Shown one piece after another: positions 17,484 to 27,017 of a stretch of DNA of 64,000 nt; positions within the stretch are counted from its first letter, which is position 1; each line of letters opens with the position of its first letter. Source of the DNA: Chelativorans sp. J32 (GTDB lineage Bacteria > Pseudomonadota > Alphaproteobacteria > Rhizobiales > Rhizobiaceae). The notes under the pieces are model-generated. The model was not told the DNA's origin and searched no databases. It was given only the letters and a program-made list of their open reading frames with translations. The translations under genes and the position numbers were made by a program. Location: the NCBI RefSeq assembly GCF_000518985.1, contig NZ_JAEQ01000009.1, positions 85,187-149,186 of the forward strand, written 5' to 3'.

Positions 17484-17497
17484 GCTGGCACCAGACG

Positions 17498-17530
17498 GGG
17501 CCGCGCCGGTCGCCAGGACCGATGCGGCCC
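17498..17530 (+). terminator. Hairpin between binding protein and permease genes
   Basis: Arms GGGCCGC / GCGGCCC flank an inner stem CGGTC / GACCG, 15 bp after the binding-protein stop. There is no T-run, so partial termination or mRNA stabilisation is more likely than full termination. Confidence 0.4.
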
Positions 17531-17577
17531 TAGGCTGCTACGATAACATCTCCGATCAAAGCTCCGGATCGCGCACC

Positions 17578-18498
17578 TTGTCCACCGCCCTCCTGATCGA
17601 GCAACTGCTGAACGGACTCCAGCTTGGGGTGATGCTGTTCCTCATGGCGGCGGGGCTGACGCTCATTTTCGGCGTCATGGGCCTGATCAACCTGGCGCAT
17701 GGCTCGCTTTATATGATCGGCGCCTTCGCCTGTGCTCTGGTCGCCGCAGCCACGGGCTCCTTCTGGATCGGTCTTTTGGCCAGCCTGGTTGCCGCTGCTG
17801 CCGCGGGCGCAATTGTCGAGATCCTGGTCATTCGCCGGCTTTACGAGCGCGACCACCTCGACCAGGTGCTTGCAACATTCGCATTGATCCTGATGTTTTC
17901 GGAAGGAGCGCGCTGGCTGTTCGGATCCTTCCCGCTTTATCTCGATATCCCGCCCCTCCTTCAAGGTGCGGTCCCTCTGCCCGGTGGCGGCCAATACCAG
18001 CTATACCGGCTTGGCATCATCACCGTCGGGGTCCTTGTGGCGCTCGGCCTCTATCTTCTCATTTCGCGCACCAGGCTAGGCATGCGCATCCGCGCCGGCG
18101 AGTCCGACCGTGAGATGATCGCGGCGCTGGGTGTCGATATTTCAACGCTCTACACCGTGGTGTTTGCCCTTGGCGCGGCACTTGCCGGATTGGCGGGCGC
18201 CATGGTCGGTGCATTGCAGTCGGTACAGGTCGGAATGGGCGAGCCGGTCCTGATCCTTGCCTTCGTCGTCATTGTGATCGGCGGCATCGGCTCCATCAAG
18301 GGGGCGCTCTTCGGAGCGGTGCTCGTGGGGATCGTCGACACGATGGGTCGCTTCCTCCTTCCGCAAGCGCTGACGCTGGTGCTTCCACCGTCCCAGGCCG
18401 CGCTGGTGGGTGGAGCCTTGGCATCCATGCTGATCTATATCGTCATGGCGCTCATCCTCGCCGTCAGGCCAAGTGGCCTGTTCGCTGCACAATCATGA
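17578..18498 (+). CDS. Branched-chain amino acid-type ABC permease (LivH family)
   Basis: The 306-residue product is almost wholly hydrophobic with about eight transmembrane helices and the LivH-family signature near the N terminus (GLTLIFGVMGLINLAHGSLYMIGAF) and the ATPase-coupling loop (GVDISTLYTVVFALGAALAGLAG). It forms half of the membrane channel of the importer with the LivM-type protein. The start is a TTG at 17578 with no strong Shine-Dalgarno, so the exact N terminus is uncertain. Its stop overlaps the next gene as ATGA, indicating translational coupling. Confidence 0.9.
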   Translation: MSTALLIEQLLNGLQLGVMLFLMAAGLTLIFGVMGLINLAHGSLYMIGAFACALVAAATGSFWIGLLASLVAAAAAGAIVEILVIRRLYERDHLDQVLATFALILMFSEGARWLFGSFPLYLDIPPLLQGAVPLPGGGQYQLYRLGIITVGVLVALGLYLLISRTRLGMRIRAGESDREMIAALGVDISTLYTVVFALGAALAGLAGAMVGALQSVQVGMGEPVLILAFVVIVIGGIGSIKGALFGAVLVGIVDTMGRFLLPQALTLVLPPSQAALVGGALASMLIYIVMALILAVRPSGLFAAQS

Positions 18499-19481
18499 GG
18501 CCTCCTGCCGTGAAGCGCGAAGCGATTGCCAATGCAGGCCTTGCACTGCTCCTGCTTGCCGTACCGCTCGCGGCATCCACCATGGGCGAGCCCTTTTACA
18601 TAACGCTTGCCACACGCATCGCGGTGCTTGCGCTAGCGGCAGTCGGTCTCAACATCGCGCTTGGTCTCGGCGGGCTCGTTTCCTTCGGGCACGCCGCCTT
18701 CTTCGGCCTCGGCGGCTATGCCGCGGGGATCCTGGCGACGCATGCCTTCAATGCGGAACCGCTGTTCTTCGGCATCCCCTCCACCACTTCCATGCCAGTG
18801 ATCTGGCTGGTGGCGATGCTCGTTTGCGGTCTGATCGCGCTCCCCATCGGAGCCATAAGCCTGCGCACCTCGGGCGTGTATTTCATCATGATAACGCTCG
18901 CCTTCGCGCAGATGATCTATTATTTTGCCATTTCCTGGCCCGCTTATGGCGGAGAGGACGGCCTTTCGATCTATGTCCGCAACAGCTTTCCGGGCATCAA
19001 CACCGCACGTCCCCTGCCCTTCTTTCTTGTCTGCTATGGGCTGCTCGCCCTCGGGCTGATGCTCTTCTGGGCGCTGCGGGGCTCGCGGTTCGGGGCCGCC
19101 CTGCAAGCAGCGCGGCAGAATGCGACCCGCCTTGCCGCCGTCGGCATTCCGCCTTTCAGGATCCGGCTCACCGCCTTTGCCATCTCGGCGATGGTCACGG
19201 GACTGGCCGGCGCGCTTTTTGCAGATCTTAACCGGTTCACGAGTCCTTCCATGCTTTCCTGGCACATGTCCGGCGAACTTCTGGTTCTCGTCATACTTGG
19301 CGGCAAGGGCCGGCTCTTCGGCCCGGTGGCCGGTGCCATGCTCTATGTGCTTCTGGAATATTGGCTGGGCGGAATCACCGAACGCTGGCAGTTCTTCTTG
19401 GGCCTCATCCTGCTTGGCGTCGTGCTCTTCGCTCGGGGCGGTCTGATGGGTCTCATTGCCGGGAAAGAACGCCATGGTTGA
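18495..19481 (+). CDS. Branched-chain amino acid-type ABC permease (LivM family)
   Basis: The 328-residue product has about nine to ten hydrophobic segments and the LivM pattern (LNIALGLGGLVSFGHAAFFGLGGYAAG). It pairs with the upstream LivH-type permease. The ATG overlaps the livH-type stop by four bases, and its own stop overlaps the ATPase start by eight, so the importer genes are tightly coupled. Confidence 0.9.
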   Translation: MRPPAVKREAIANAGLALLLLAVPLAASTMGEPFYITLATRIAVLALAAVGLNIALGLGGLVSFGHAAFFGLGGYAAGILATHAFNAEPLFFGIPSTTSMPVIWLVAMLVCGLIALPIGAISLRTSGVYFIMITLAFAQMIYYFAISWPAYGGEDGLSIYVRNSFPGINTARPLPFFLVCYGLLALGLMLFWALRGSRFGAALQAARQNATRLAAVGIPPFRIRLTAFAISAMVTGLAGALFADLNRFTSPSMLSWHMSGELLVLVILGGKGRLFGPVAGAMLYVLLEYWLGGITERWQFFLGLILLGVVLFARGGLMGLIAGKERHG

Positions 19482-20223
19482 CCCGGTCCTTGAAATCCGC
19501 GATCTGCGCAAGAATTTCGGTGCGCTCAAAGCCACCGACGGTGTGAGCCTCGATCTCCTCCCTGGCGAGATTCATGCTCTCATCGGGCCCAATGGCGCAG
19601 GCAAGAGCACACTCATCCATCAGATCTCCGGTTCGCTCAAACCCGACGGCGGCACGATCCGCTTTCTCGGGCAGGATATGTCAGGTCTGGACATGGCCGC
19701 ACGGGCGCGCTTGGGATTGGCTCGCAGTTTCCAGACGTCGTCGGTTGCACAGGAATTTTCCGCCCTGCGCAACGTCATGCTGGCGGTCCAGGCCAGGCAA
19801 GGCTCCAGCCTCCGCTTCCTCCGCCCGGTGATGCGGGACAGAAGCCTTGTCGAGCCTGCGATGGCCAAGCTCGAAAGGGTCGGCTTGGCGGATCGGGCGC
19901 ATGTTCCCGCCGCGGAACTGTCCCATGGAGAGCGGCGGCAACTGGAAATCGCCATCGCTCTGGCGCTCGATCCCAAGGCCTTTCTCCTGGACGAGCCAAT
20001 GGCGGGGATGGGGCCCGAGGGCTCGAAGAGGCTCACGGAGTTCCTGGGCAACCTGCGCCGAGAGGCGCCTATCCTTCTTGTCGAGCACGACATGGATGCC
20101 GTCTTCGCGCTCGCGGACCGGATCTCCGTCCTCGTCTATGGCCGCATCATCGCGACGGGAAAGGTGAGTGACATCCGGAACGATCCCGAAGTGCGTCGGG
20201 CCTATCTCGGAGATGCCGCGTGA
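19474..20223 (+). CDS. Liv-type ABC transporter ATPase (LivG family)
   Basis: The 249-residue product has Walker A GPNGAGKST, the ABC signature here modified to LSHGERRQLEIA, Walker B AFLLDEPMAGMGPE and the switch histidine in VEHDMD. It is one of the two nucleotide-binding subunits that power the importer. I start at the ATG giving MVDPVLEI, eight bases inside the permease gene; a TTG 18 bp upstream is less likely. Confidence 0.9.
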   Translation: MVDPVLEIRDLRKNFGALKATDGVSLDLLPGEIHALIGPNGAGKSTLIHQISGSLKPDGGTIRFLGQDMSGLDMAARARLGLARSFQTSSVAQEFSALRNVMLAVQARQGSSLRFLRPVMRDRSLVEPAMAKLERVGLADRAHVPAAELSHGERRQLEIAIALALDPKAFLLDEPMAGMGPEGSKRLTEFLGNLRREAPILLVEHDMDAVFALADRISVLVYGRIIATGKVSDIRNDPEVRRAYLGDAA

Positions 20224-20906
20224 GCCTGTTGAAACTCGAAGGCGTTGAAAGCTTCTACGGTGCCTCCCAAGCACTTTTCGGCGTGAGCCTTGAGGTGAAG
20301 CAAGGTGAAGTGGTCGCCCTCATGGGCCGCAACGGCATGGGCAAGACCACGACCATCCGGTCGATCTTCGGCCTCGTGCGGGTGCGGACCGGCTCGATCC
20401 GCTTCGAAAACCGCGACATCGCCGGCATGAGGCCGCATCGCATCGCGCGGCTTGGGCTCGGGCTGGTACCGGAAGGCCGCCGCTGCTTTCCCAACCTCAC
20501 CGTTTCGGAAAATCTGATGGCCGCCGCGCGGACCGGCGAATGGACGTTCACCAAGGTGGTCGAACTCTTCCCCCGGCTTGCCGAACGGCGCGATCAGTAC
20601 GCCAACACGCTCTCCGGCGGCGAACAGCAGATGCTCGCGGTCGGCCGCGCGCTGATGACCAACCCGCGCCTCCTCGTACTGGACGAGGCGACTGAAGGAT
20701 TGGCTCCGGTGATCCGGCAGGACATCTGGTCTGCGATCGCCAAGCTCAAGGCGGGAGGGCAATCGATCTTGGTGGTGGACAAAACCCTTTCCGAGCTTCT
20801 GCGCGTTGTTGACCGCTGCTTCATCCTGGAAAAGGGTGCGACCGTGTTCGAGGGAGCGCCGGAGGCGCTGACACCGGACATGCAGGACCGCTATCTGGGC
20901 GTCTGA
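20220..20906 (+). CDS. Liv-type ABC transporter ATPase (LivF family)
   Basis: The 228-residue product has Walker A GRNGMGKTT, signature LSGGEQQMLAV and Walker B LVLDEATEGLAP, the compact LivF form. The start is a GTG overlapping the previous stop (GTGA). It completes a five-gene importer with the binding protein, two permeases and LivG. The switch His of the H-loop appears as Lys in VVDKTLSE, a deviation seen in some LivF proteins. The gene converges on kynureninase with a 5-bp gap and no visible terminator. Confidence 0.9.
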   Translation: MSLLKLEGVESFYGASQALFGVSLEVKQGEVVALMGRNGMGKTTTIRSIFGLVRVRTGSIRFENRDIAGMRPHRIARLGLGLVPEGRRCFPNLTVSENLMAAARTGEWTFTKVVELFPRLAERRDQYANTLSGGEQQMLAVGRALMTNPRLLVLDEATEGLAPVIRQDIWSAIAKLKAGGQSILVVDKTLSELLRVVDRCFILEKGATVFEGAPEALTPDMQDRYLGV

Positions 20907-20911
20907 TCCAA

Positions 20912-22159
20912 TCAGGTTACAGCTGCCTTGACCGAGAAGCGCTCATCCTTCCAAGCCTCTGTCCGCAACACGTCTTCGAGCACATCGACTGCCTGCAGCA
21001 CGTCTCGATAGCGCAGATAGAGCGGTGTAAATCCGAAGCGCATGGTTGCAGGCGCGCGGAAGTCACCGATCACGCCGCGCGAGATCAATGCCTGCATGAT
21101 CTCATATGCACGGTCATGCGCGAAGGAAATCTGGCTTCCGCGCCTTGAGGCATCGCGCGGGCTTTCCAGCGTGAGGCCAAAGGAGCCGCAGCGGGTTTCG
21201 ACCAGGCGAATGAACAGGTCCGTCAGGGCGATGCTCTTCTCCCGGACCGCATCCATATCCACCTCATCCCAGATTTCGAGCGCTGACTTCAGCGCCCGCA
21301 GGGAGAGGATGGGCTGCGTGCCGCACTGGAATTTGCGGATGCCTTGTTCCGGATCGTAACGCGTTTCGAAAGCGAAGGGGCGCGCATGTCCCCACCAGCC
21401 GCTCAGCGGCTGGCTTGCATCGGCTTGAAGACGCTCGGCGACATAGATGAAGGCCGGCGCCCCGGGGCCGCCATTCAGGTATTTATACGTGCAGCCGACC
21501 GCGAAATCGACATTGGCACCGTCGAGATCGACGGGCAAGGCACCGGCCGAATGGCAGAGATCCCAGACGATGAGCGCGCCGGCGTCATGCGCCTTGCGCG
21601 TCAACGCCGCCATGTCACGCAATTCGCCGGACTTGTAATTGACATGGTTCAGAAGAACGACGGCGACCTGATCGTCGATCAGTTCTTCGATCCTGGCGGC
21701 GTCGACACTCTCCAAAAGCAACCGCGCGCCCGGTATCGTGGAGATCACGCCTTCCGCCATATAGAGGTCAGTCGGGAAACTGCCGCCTTCGGCAACGATA
21801 GCGGTCCGGCCAGGACGCAGGCCCATCGCCGCGTGCAGCGCCTTGTAGATATTGATCGAGGTCGTGTCGCAGACGACGGTCTGGCCGGGTGCGGCTCCGA
21901 TCAGGCGTCCGATGCGGTCACCCAGCGTCATCGGCAGATCGAACCACCCAGCGCTGTTCCAGCTGCGGATCAGGCCGTTACCCCACTCCTCCCGCGCGGC
22001 CTTTTCCAACTCATGGAAGACGAAATGCGCCGCCGGCCCGAGCGAGTTCCCGTCGAGATAGATGACATCTTCAGGCAGCTCGAACCTGGCGCGGAACGGG
22101 CGCAGCGGATCAGTCTCGTCCATCGCATCGACGGAAGCACGATCCGCCTCGTCTGTCAT
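20912..22159 (-). CDS. kynU: Kynureninase
   Basis: This PLP enzyme splits kynurenine to anthranilate and alanine (EC 3.7.1.3). The 415-residue product shows the N-terminal YLDGNSLGP, the PLP-contact IVWDLCHSAGALPVDL, the Schiff-base lysine Lys226 in TYKYLNGGPGAPAF and the active-site GWWGHARPFAFE, all diagnostic of true kynureninases. The start is the ATG that overlaps the stop of the preceding fusion gene as ATGA; a longer open frame upstream lies inside that gene and is not used. It is the last gene of the minus-strand anthranilate operon, and its product feeds the CoA ligase encoded on the opposite strand. Confidence 0.95.
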   Translation of the reverse strand: MTDEADRASVDAMDETDPLRPFRARFELPEDVIYLDGNSLGPAAHFVFHELEKAAREEWGNGLIRSWNSAGWFDLPMTLGDRIGRLIGAAPGQTVVCDTTSINIYKALHAAMGLRPGRTAIVAEGGSFPTDLYMAEGVISTIPGARLLLESVDAARIEELIDDQVAVVLLNHVNYKSGELRDMAALTRKAHDAGALIVWDLCHSAGALPVDLDGANVDFAVGCTYKYLNGGPGAPAFIYVAERLQADASQPLSGWWGHARPFAFETRYDPEQGIRKFQCGTQPILSLRALKSALEIWDEVDMDAVREKSIALTDLFIRLVETRCGSFGLTLESPRDASRRGSQISFAHDRAYEIMQALISRGVIGDFRAPATMRFGFTPLYLRYRDVLQAVDVLEDVLRTEAWKDERFSVKAAVT

Positions 22160-24132
22160 GAATGCGTCCCTTGCTGGGAAACATACATGGGGCCGCCACG
22201 ATAGGCGGGGAACCCATAGCCATTGATCAGGACCAGGTCGATGTCGCTTGCCCGCTCGGCTATGCCCTCCTTCAGCAGAGCGTTGCCTTCCGCAGCCATG
22301 GCCGAAAGCAGGCGCGAGGCGATCTCCGCCGCTGCGATCTGACGTGGCACGATTCCCTTTGCCGCGCGGCAGGCATCGATCAAAGCGGTGACTTCGGGAT
22401 CGACCGTGCGCTTGCCATCGGGATAGGTGTACCAGCCGCGGCCCGTTTTCTGGCCGAAGCGACCCATTTCGCAAAGGCGGTCTGCGATCTCGACATAGCG
22501 TTCCGACGGGTCGCGCGTGGCGGCCTGACGCTTGCGCCGGGCCCAGGCGATTTCGAGCCCGGCCAGATCGAACACCGCGAATGGGCCCATGGCAAAACCG
22601 TAATTTTCCATCGCCGCATCGATCTCCTGAGGCGATGCGCCGTCTTCAACGAGGAACTCGGCCTCGCGCCGGTAAGCGGAGAAGATGCGGTTGCCGATGA
22701 AGCCCTCACAAACGCCGCAGACCACAGGCAGTTTCTTGAGCCTGCGGGCAAAAGCCAGTCCCGTAGCAAGCACATCCGGCGCCGTTCTCGCGCAGCGGAC
22801 GACCTCGACCAGCCGCATCACATTGGCGGGCGAGAAGAAATGCAGGCCGCAAACGCGCTCCGGGAACGATGTCACGGCGGCTATCGCGTCCGGGTCGAGA
22901 TAGCTTGTGTTGGTGGCAAGAACGGTCTCGGGGCGGACGATCCGGCCCAGTTTTTCGAACAGCTCGCTCTTTACCTGGAGGTCGTCGAACACCGCCTCGA
23001 TGACGAGGTCTGCCGCAGCGAGCGCTTCCATGGAGCTGCCGACGGAAAGGCGTTCCAAACGCCCGGACCGGCCGGCCTCGTCGATGCGTCCTGATTTCAA
23101 AGCCCTGTCGAGCAGTCCCGTGATCCGGTCGAGACCTTTGGCGGCGGCCTCGTCGGTCTGCTCCACCACGATCACCCGATAACCCGCGTCGAGCGCCGCA
23201 ACGGCGATGCCCGAGCCCATGAGGCCGCTTCCGACGACACCCACGATCTCGACCTTTCGCGGCTCGACACCTTCAAGGCCGGACACTTTTGCCGCTGCAC
23301 GCTCGGCAAAGAAGACATGTCGCAGCGCCTTCGCCTGATCGGAATCGCGCAACCGCAGGAAGGTGGCGCGTTCGTCCGACAAGCCGTCCGCGAGCGAGCG
23401 TTCGCCAGCGCTTCTGACGAGACGCACCGCTTCGATCGCCGCCTCGCTTCCCCGTGCCCGGGAAAGCGCCTTGGCGGCGCCATCTTCGATCGCCTTAGGA
23501 TCCTCGGCAGGAACGGCTAGTGCGCCGGTTCTCCGAGGCAGTTTTGCACTTTGATCGCGCGCGGCAGATATCGCGCCTTTCACCGGGTCGTCCGCAACCT
23601 CGTCTACAATGCCGAGAGACAAGGCATCTCTTGCGGTGACGGTACGACCGCTGGAGATCAGTTCCACGGCCTTGACCACACCCGTCAGCCGGGGAAGACG
23701 CTGTGTCCCGCCCGCACCCGGCACGATCCCGAGCTTTACCTCCGGCAGGCCCAGCGTCGCGGCACTCCCGGCAACGCGATGATGGCAGGCGAGCGCGATT
23801 TCGAGCCCGCCTCCCAACGCCGCGCCGTTGATCGCCGCGACGATCTGCTTTCCGCTCCCCTCGATCGCCTCAACGACGGTCGGCAGGGTGGGCTCGGTCG
23901 CGGGTTGCCCGAACTCACGGATATCCGCGCCCCCGATGAAAGCCTTGCCTGCTCCGGTGATGACCAGCGCCCGAACATTTTGGTCCGAGTTCGCCTGACG
24001 CACCGCATCCAGCAAACCGGCACGCATATCGGCCGAGATGGCATTCACCGGCGGGTTGTTCAGCGTTACGACGAGGACGCCGTCTTCCAGCCTCGCGGAA
24101 ACGGTCTCGGAAAAACGGATTGCCTCATCCAT
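22156..24132 (-). CDS. Enoyl-CoA hydratase / 3-hydroxyacyl-CoA dehydrogenase fusion
   Basis: The 658-residue product joins an N-terminal crotonase domain (about 1-190, oxyanion loop INGAALGGGLEIALACHH and LPEVKLGIVPGAGGTQRL, both catalytic Glu present) to an NAD-binding 3-hydroxyacyl-CoA dehydrogenase domain (about 295-480, VEIVGVVGSGLMGSGIAVAA) and C-terminal dimerisation domains (IGNRIFSAYRREAEF, INGYGFPAYRGGPMY). This FadB/FadJ-like order catalyses hydration and oxidation of acyl-CoA intermediates. In this operon it likely acts on ring-derived CoA thioesters after the dearomatisation step. It follows the RidA homologue by 7 bp and overlaps the kynureninase start. Confidence 0.9.
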   Translation of the reverse strand: MDEAIRFSETVSARLEDGVLVVTLNNPPVNAISADMRAGLLDAVRQANSDQNVRALVITGAGKAFIGGADIREFGQPATEPTLPTVVEAIEGSGKQIVAAINGAALGGGLEIALACHHRVAGSAATLGLPEVKLGIVPGAGGTQRLPRLTGVVKAVELISSGRTVTARDALSLGIVDEVADDPVKGAISAARDQSAKLPRRTGALAVPAEDPKAIEDGAAKALSRARGSEAAIEAVRLVRSAGERSLADGLSDERATFLRLRDSDQAKALRHVFFAERAAAKVSGLEGVEPRKVEIVGVVGSGLMGSGIAVAALDAGYRVIVVEQTDEAAAKGLDRITGLLDRALKSGRIDEAGRSGRLERLSVGSSMEALAAADLVIEAVFDDLQVKSELFEKLGRIVRPETVLATNTSYLDPDAIAAVTSFPERVCGLHFFSPANVMRLVEVVRCARTAPDVLATGLAFARRLKKLPVVCGVCEGFIGNRIFSAYRREAEFLVEDGASPQEIDAAMENYGFAMGPFAVFDLAGLEIAWARRKRQAATRDPSERYVEIADRLCEMGRFGQKTGRGWYTYPDGKRTVDPEVTALIDACRAAKGIVPRQIAAAEIASRLLSAMAAEGNALLKEGIAERASDIDLVLINGYGFPAYRGGPMYVSQQGTHS

Positions 24133-24139
24133 GGTGCTC

Positions 24140-24535
24140 TTACTCCGGTATGACGGCCATGGCCTGGATCTCGACCTTTGCCCGATCTTCCATCAAGGCG
24201 GAAACCTCGACAGCGGCCATGGTCGGATAATGCCAGCCCATCACCTCGCGATAGAAACTGCCGATCTTCTTGAGGTTAGCAAGATATTCGGCCTTGTCGG
24301 TGAAATACCAGGTCATCGAAGTGATGTGCTCCGGCTTCCCGCCGGCTTCAGCCAGCACCGCAGCCACGTTCGACAAGGCCTTGCCGATCTGCTCGGCGAT
24401 ATCGTCGCTTTCAAACTCGCAATTTTCGTTCCAGCCCACCTGGCCGCCAATGAATATAAGCCGCCCTTGGGCGGCAATGCCATTCGAGTAACCTCTAGGC
24501 TTCATCCACCCCTTGGGCTGCAGAATGGTGTTCAT
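24140..24535 (-). CDS. RidA/YjgF-family protein, atypical active site
   Basis: The 131-residue product has the Rid fold (RLIFIGGQVGWN, KALSNVAAVLAEAGG, YPTMAAVEVSALMEDRAKVEIQAMAV). RidA proteins hydrolyse reactive enamines and imines. The Arg equivalent to E. coli RidA Arg105, normally in PxRxxVEV, is replaced: the sequence reads PTMAAVEV, so classical deaminase activity is doubtful. In this operon the product of the monooxygenase/reductase is a cyclic enamine (2-amino-5-oxocyclohex-1-ene-carboxyl-CoA), so a role in removing its amino group is attractive but is inference. It lies between the acyl-CoA dehydrogenase and the fusion gene. Confidence 0.88.
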   Translation of the reverse strand: MNTILQPKGWMKPRGYSNGIAAQGRLIFIGGQVGWNENCEFESDDIAEQIGKALSNVAAVLAEAGGKPEHITSMTWYFTDKAEYLANLKKIGSFYREVMGWHYPTMAAVEVSALMEDRAKVEIQAMAVIPE

Positions 24536-24577
24536 GGAAATCCTCTCAACTTAAGCCAACCATATTTCGGAAACCGC

Positions 24578-25726
24578 TCACGCATTGCTCAGCACCTGCC
24601 GCGCGATCACCACTTTCTGCACGTCCGAAGCACCCTCGTAGATGCGCAATGCGCGTATCTCCCGATAGAGGCTTTCAACGATGTGTCCTCGGCGCACCCC
24701 ATCGCCTCCATGAAGCTGGACGGCGCGGTCGATCACGTCCTGCGCGCGATCCGTCGCGAAAAGCTTGGCCATTGCCGCCTCGCGGGTGACACGCGCCGCA
24801 CCCATGTCCTTTGTCCAGGCTGCGCGGTAGACGAGAAGGGCGGCGGCATCGATGTCGAGCGCCATATCCGCTAGGTGCCCCTGCACCATCTGCAAATCCG
24901 CCATGGGCGCGCCGAAGAGATTTCGGCCGGAGGCCCGGTTCACGCTCTCGTCAAAGGCCCGGCGGGCAAAACCCAGAGCAGCGGCTCCAACCGTCGAGCG
25001 GAACACGTCCAGCACCGACATCGCTATGCGGAAGCCCCCGCCTGGCTTTCCGATCATAGCGCCCGCCGGCAAGCGCACACGATCAAAGGAAAGGCGCGCG
25101 AGCGGATGCGGTGCGATCACTTCCAGCCGCTCGGCGATCGTCAGGCCCTCGGCATCGGCTGGCACCAGAAATGCTGAAATGCCCTTCGCGCCAGGCGCCT
25201 CCCCTGTACGCGCAAAGACGACATAAAGGTCGGCGATGCCGCCATTGGAAATCCAGGTCTTCTCGCCGGTGAGAAGGTAGTCGCTGCCATCGCGCTCGGC
25301 CGTCATGTCCATGGCGGCCACATCCGAGCCCGAGCGTGGCTCGGAAAGCGCGAAAGCGGAAATCGCGGCCCCCGTGCGGGTCTTTTCAAGCCAGCGCTGC
25401 TGCTCCGGCGTGCCATAGAAGCTGATCGCCCCGGTGCCCAGACCTTGCATTGCAAAGGCAAAATCTGCGAGCCCGTCGTGCCGGGCAAGCGTTTCACGCG
25501 TAATACAAAGCGTGCGCACGTCAAGTGAAGCGGGACCAGCAGGATCGATCGCGGTCGGCTTTAGCCAGCCGTCACGGCCGAGCATCTGCACCAATTCCCG
25601 GCACGCGCTATCCACGTCACCGTGATCGACGGGAAGGTTCGCCGCGCACCACGCCTCGAGCCGCTCGGCATAATCGCGATGACGATCCTCGAAGAAGGGC
25701 CAGTTGAGGAAGCTCCTGTCCGGCAT
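24578..25726 (-). CDS. Acyl-CoA dehydrogenase
   Basis: The 382-residue product is an FAD-dependent acyl-CoA dehydrogenase. Visible are the FAD/substrate loops [15 protein letters not shown] and [14 protein letters not shown], the [11 protein letters not shown] region and the catalytic-base position Glu in [11 protein letters not shown], the site used in short- and medium-chain enzymes. The start is the ATG in the TGATG overlap with the upstream crotonase stop; a longer frame lies within that gene. In the anthranilate operon it probably oxidises a cyclic or ring-opened CoA thioester; electrons would go to electron-transfer flavoprotein, which is not encoded here. Confidence 0.9.
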   Translation of the reverse strand: MPDRSFLNWPFFEDRHRDYAERLEAWCAANLPVDHGDVDSACRELVQMLGRDGWLKPTAIDPAGPASLDVRTLCITRETLARHDGLADFAFAMQGLGTGAISFYGTPEQQRWLEKTRTGAAISAFALSEPRSGSDVAAMDMTAERDGSDYLLTGEKTWISNGGIADLYVVFARTGEAPGAKGISAFLVPADAEGLTIAERLEVIAPHPLARLSFDRVRLPAGAMIGKPGGGFRIAMSVLDVFRSTVGAAALGFARRAFDESVNRASGRNLFGAPMADLQMVQGHLADMALDIDAAALLVYRAAWTKDMGAARVTREAAMAKLFATDRAQDVIDRAVQLHGGDGVRRGHIVESLYREIRALRIYEGASDVQKVVIARQVLSNA

Positions 25727-26544
25727 CAGTTGCCCTCGAAGACCGGCTTCTGCTTTGCGACGAACGCGTGGTAGGCGCGCTCGAAATCCTTGGTCTGCAT
25801 GCAGATGGCCTGCGCCTGTGCTTCCGCCTCGATCGCTTGGTCGAGCCCCATCGACCATTCCTGATTGAGCTGTGTCTTGGTGATCCCATGGGCGAAAGTC
25901 GGGCCGGAGACGATGCGTGCCGCCAGATTAAGCGCTTCCGCCTCCAGAGCCTCGGCGGAAACGAGGCGGTTGTAGAAGCCCCAGCGCTCACCCTCCTCCG
26001 CACTCATCGTGCGGCCGGTATAGAGGAGCTCGGCAGCCCTTCCCTGGCCTATGATGCGCGGCAGGATCGCGCACGCGCCCATGTCGCAGCCCGCAAGACC
26101 GACGCGTGTGAAAAGGAAGGCCGTCTTGGCCGCCGGTGTCGCGAGCCGCAGATCCGAGGCCATGGCAAGAATAGCACCGGCACCGACGGCTACCCCGTCG
26201 ATCGCGGAAATGATCGGCTTGCCGCAATTGAGCATTGCCTTGACGAGATCCCCCGTCATGCGGGTGAAAGCGAGGAGTTCCTTCATCTCCATACCGATGA
26301 GCGGGCCGATGATGTCGTGCACATCGCCGCCGGAACAGAAATTCCCGCCATTCGGCAGAAGCACCACCGCATCGACATCCCCGGCATAGACGAGATTGCG
26401 GAATGTATCGCGCAGCTCTGCGTAGGAATCGAAGGTCAGCGGATTTTTCCGATCGGGCCGGTCAAGCTGGATGACAGCGACCTTCCCCTCCATGCGCCAA
26501 AGGAAATGCTTCGGCTGCAGGCCTGCCATCTCGATCGGAGTCAA
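25726..26544 (-). CDS. Enoyl-CoA hydratase/isomerase-family protein
   Basis: The 272-residue product has the crotonase fold with the oxyanion-hole strings [11 protein letters not shown] and [21 protein letters not shown]. The two glutamates of true enoyl-CoA hydratase are missing (GAILAMASD and LFTRVGLAG where Glu is expected), whereas an Asp in GLAGCDMG sits where dienoyl-CoA isomerases carry theirs. A reaction other than simple hydration, such as isomerisation or C-C bond hydrolysis, is therefore likely. The TTG start overlaps the MarR stop (ATTGA) and has GGGAGGG 8 nt upstream. Confidence 0.85.
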   Translation of the reverse strand: MTPIEMAGLQPKHFLWRMEGKVAVIQLDRPDRKNPLTFDSYAELRDTFRNLVYAGDVDAVVLLPNGGNFCSGGDVHDIIGPLIGMEMKELLAFTRMTGDLVKAMLNCGKPIISAIDGVAVGAGAILAMASDLRLATPAAKTAFLFTRVGLAGCDMGACAILPRIIGQGRAAELLYTGRTMSAEEGERWGFYNRLVSAEALEAEALNLAARIVSGPTFAHGITKTQLNQEWSMGLDQAIEAEAQAQAICMQTKDFERAYHAFVAKQKPVFEGN

Positions 26545-27017
26545 TGCTCACCCTCCCAATTGCTGCGAAACACATGAAGCATTTCGGATAGCCGATGCAC
26601 CTCGGCCGTACCGATGCCATCCAGAAGCTCGGAGATCCATCGTTCATGGGCGGCTGCCATTTTCTCGAAAGCGGCAGTGCCGGCCCGCGTGAGCTGTACG
26701 ACCGATGTGCGCTTGTCTCCCTCACGCTTGGTGCGCATGACATAGCCTTCGGCCACCAGCCGCTCGACGATGCCGGTGACATTGCCGTTGGAAACCAGCA
26801 GGAAACGCGAGAGATCGCTCATCAGCATGCCGTCAGGCGCGCGGTAGAGCGCAGACATCACGTCGAAACGCGGCAGCGTCGAATCGAAGTCGCGCCTGAG
26901 GCGTTCGCGCAATTCGCCTTCCACGATGCGCGTGGTCCGCAACATCCTGATCCAGAGACGAAGACGCTCCTTATCTCCCGAGCGTCCTTCCACCACCGAT
27001 AGCGGCGCGCTCACCAT
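26541..27017 (-). CDS. MarR family regulator of anthranilate catabolism
   Basis: The 158-residue product has a MarR winged helix-turn-helix ([32 protein letters not shown], wing [13 protein letters not shown]). It is embedded in the catabolic operon, overlapping the SDR gene by seven bases and the crotonase-family gene by four. In related CoA-dependent aromatic pathways MarR repressors are released by the aryl-CoA intermediate; 2-aminobenzoyl-CoA is the obvious ligand here, by inference. The 13-mer shared by the two anthranilate promoters is its likely binding site. Confidence 0.88.
   Translation of the reverse strand: MVSAPLSVVEGRSGDKERLRLWIRMLRTTRIVEGELRERLRRDFDSTLPRFDVMSALYRAPDGMLMSDLSRFLLVSNGNVTGIVERLVAEGYVMRTKREGDKRTSVVQLTRAGTAAFEKMAAAHERWISELLDGIGTAEVHRLSEMLHVFRSNWEGEH

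Noticed and set aside
22160..22474. N-terminal extension of kynureninase
   Set aside because: The extra 105 residues lie within the preceding fusion gene, and the ATGA overlap start gives the normal kynureninase length.
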